From positions 49,474,499 to 49,538,498 of the forward strand of contig CM039464.1 in assembly GCA_022414725.1 (NCBI GenBank): a DNA stretch of 64,000 bases. The letters run 5' to 3'. Origin of the DNA: Microglena sp. YARC (lineage: Eukaryota; Chlorophyta; Chlorophyceae; Chlamydomonadales; Chlamydomonadaceae). The notes under the pieces were generated by a model that was not told the DNA's origin, did no database searches, and was given only the letters and a program-made list of their open reading frames with translations. Shown piece by piece: positions 63,635 to 64,000 of the stretch. A program made the position numbers and the translations under genes. Positions within the stretch are counted from its first letter, which is position 1. Every line of letters starts with the position of its first letter.

Positions 63635-64000
63635 CGAGATGGAAAAGGCATCGCCTATCGCTTTGTCAAGACAAAGGGTCGGGGCACCAAGGGCAGATGA
63701 GCCAAACATACCTTTATTTTCAGCTACAACCAGCAGCTTCTAGGCAGCTCCCTGAGCCAGCCACTGGGCTAAGCCCCAAGATTTCAACGGTGCTGGAGAG
63801 CTGATTCTGTCTCTCCATACAGTAGATAGGTTGCTTCAGGTTTTGCTGGGTAGAAATCTAGGGGAGATGCCTAGAAGCTATTGCTCGATGCCAAAAAGAA
63901 AAAGTATGGGGTCAAGGATTCCAAGCTGGTGATACTGCCAATGTTGTTATTTTCCCTTAAACTTTGATTGTCTTATTTATAACTTGGGAAGCAGATTGTG
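63635..64000 (+). repeat. Last exon-5 derivatives with a MITE-like insertion
   Basis: Exon-5-like pieces at 63640-63702, 63907-63945 and 63978-64000 surround MITE-like copy 6 (63716-63890: left CAGCAGCTTCTAGGCAGCTC, right AGATGCCTAGAAGCTATTGC). The window ends inside another copy. Confidence 0.7.

Overview
The window is nuclear DNA of a eukaryote, most likely a green-lineage alga; this is an inference. Supporting signs are spliced genes with GT-AG introns, a plant-type F-box/LRR gene (FBL15/SLOMO family), a U6 relic with a plant-like 3' end, a Ty1/copia retroelement, and a polinton-like virus (PLV) insertion of the kind abundant in prasinophyte and other algal genomes. Species cannot be read from the sequence. 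Real coding sequence is a minor part of the 64 kb. Most of it is tandem and dispersed repeat, and most long open frames in the repeats are spurious.

Layout. 1-7278 is a degenerate G-rich satellite (unit about 21 bp) that runs into a 1000-N gap (7279-8278). 8.9-13.9 kb holds the 3' part of an FBL15-like gene (+). 16817-21406 is a complete LTR element with identical-length 228-bp LTRs and a 5-bp target duplication. It carries gag and a protease-like region plus an unrecognised ORF, but no integrase or reverse transcriptase. 24469-24747 is a first exon of a secreted catalase-peroxidase-like protein. 27064-40980 is a nested structure: outer inverted repeats of about 195 bp, flanked by an 8-bp direct repeat, enclose a 12.6-kb AT-rich PLV with its own 78-bp inverted repeats (28107-40665). 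41.1-42.1 kb has dispersed repeats and a U6-like relic. 42.2-46.25 kb is a long Ala-rich repeat ORF broken by two stops and a frameshift. 46.5-50.2 kb is tandem repeat. 50278-53876 (-) is a four-exon SAM-dependent methyltransferase gene. 54258 to the window end (+) is a beta-propeller-like gene with five recognisable phase-0 exons.

The PLV has divergent gene blocks. The leftward block carries structural and packaging genes: a hypothetical gene, the major capsid protein, a probable minor capsid/penton, a coiled-coil protein, a packaging ATPase, a further probable structural gene and a small Gly/Ala-rich protein that ends 2 bp from the terminal repeat. The rightward block carries an S74-chaperone fibre gene, two small basic proteins, a very large polymerase-like/SF1 helicase/HNH protein, and a retroviral-type integrase. 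Nearly every gene but the integrase is broken by frameshifts although the reading frame can be followed across them. The copy is therefore either decaying or carries many uncorrected indels.

A theme across the cellular genes is that exons sit beside tandem, decayed copies of their own splice-junction sequence, which enlarge the introns. This occurs in the LRR gene, the methyltransferase gene and, most strikingly, at three exons of the beta-propeller gene.
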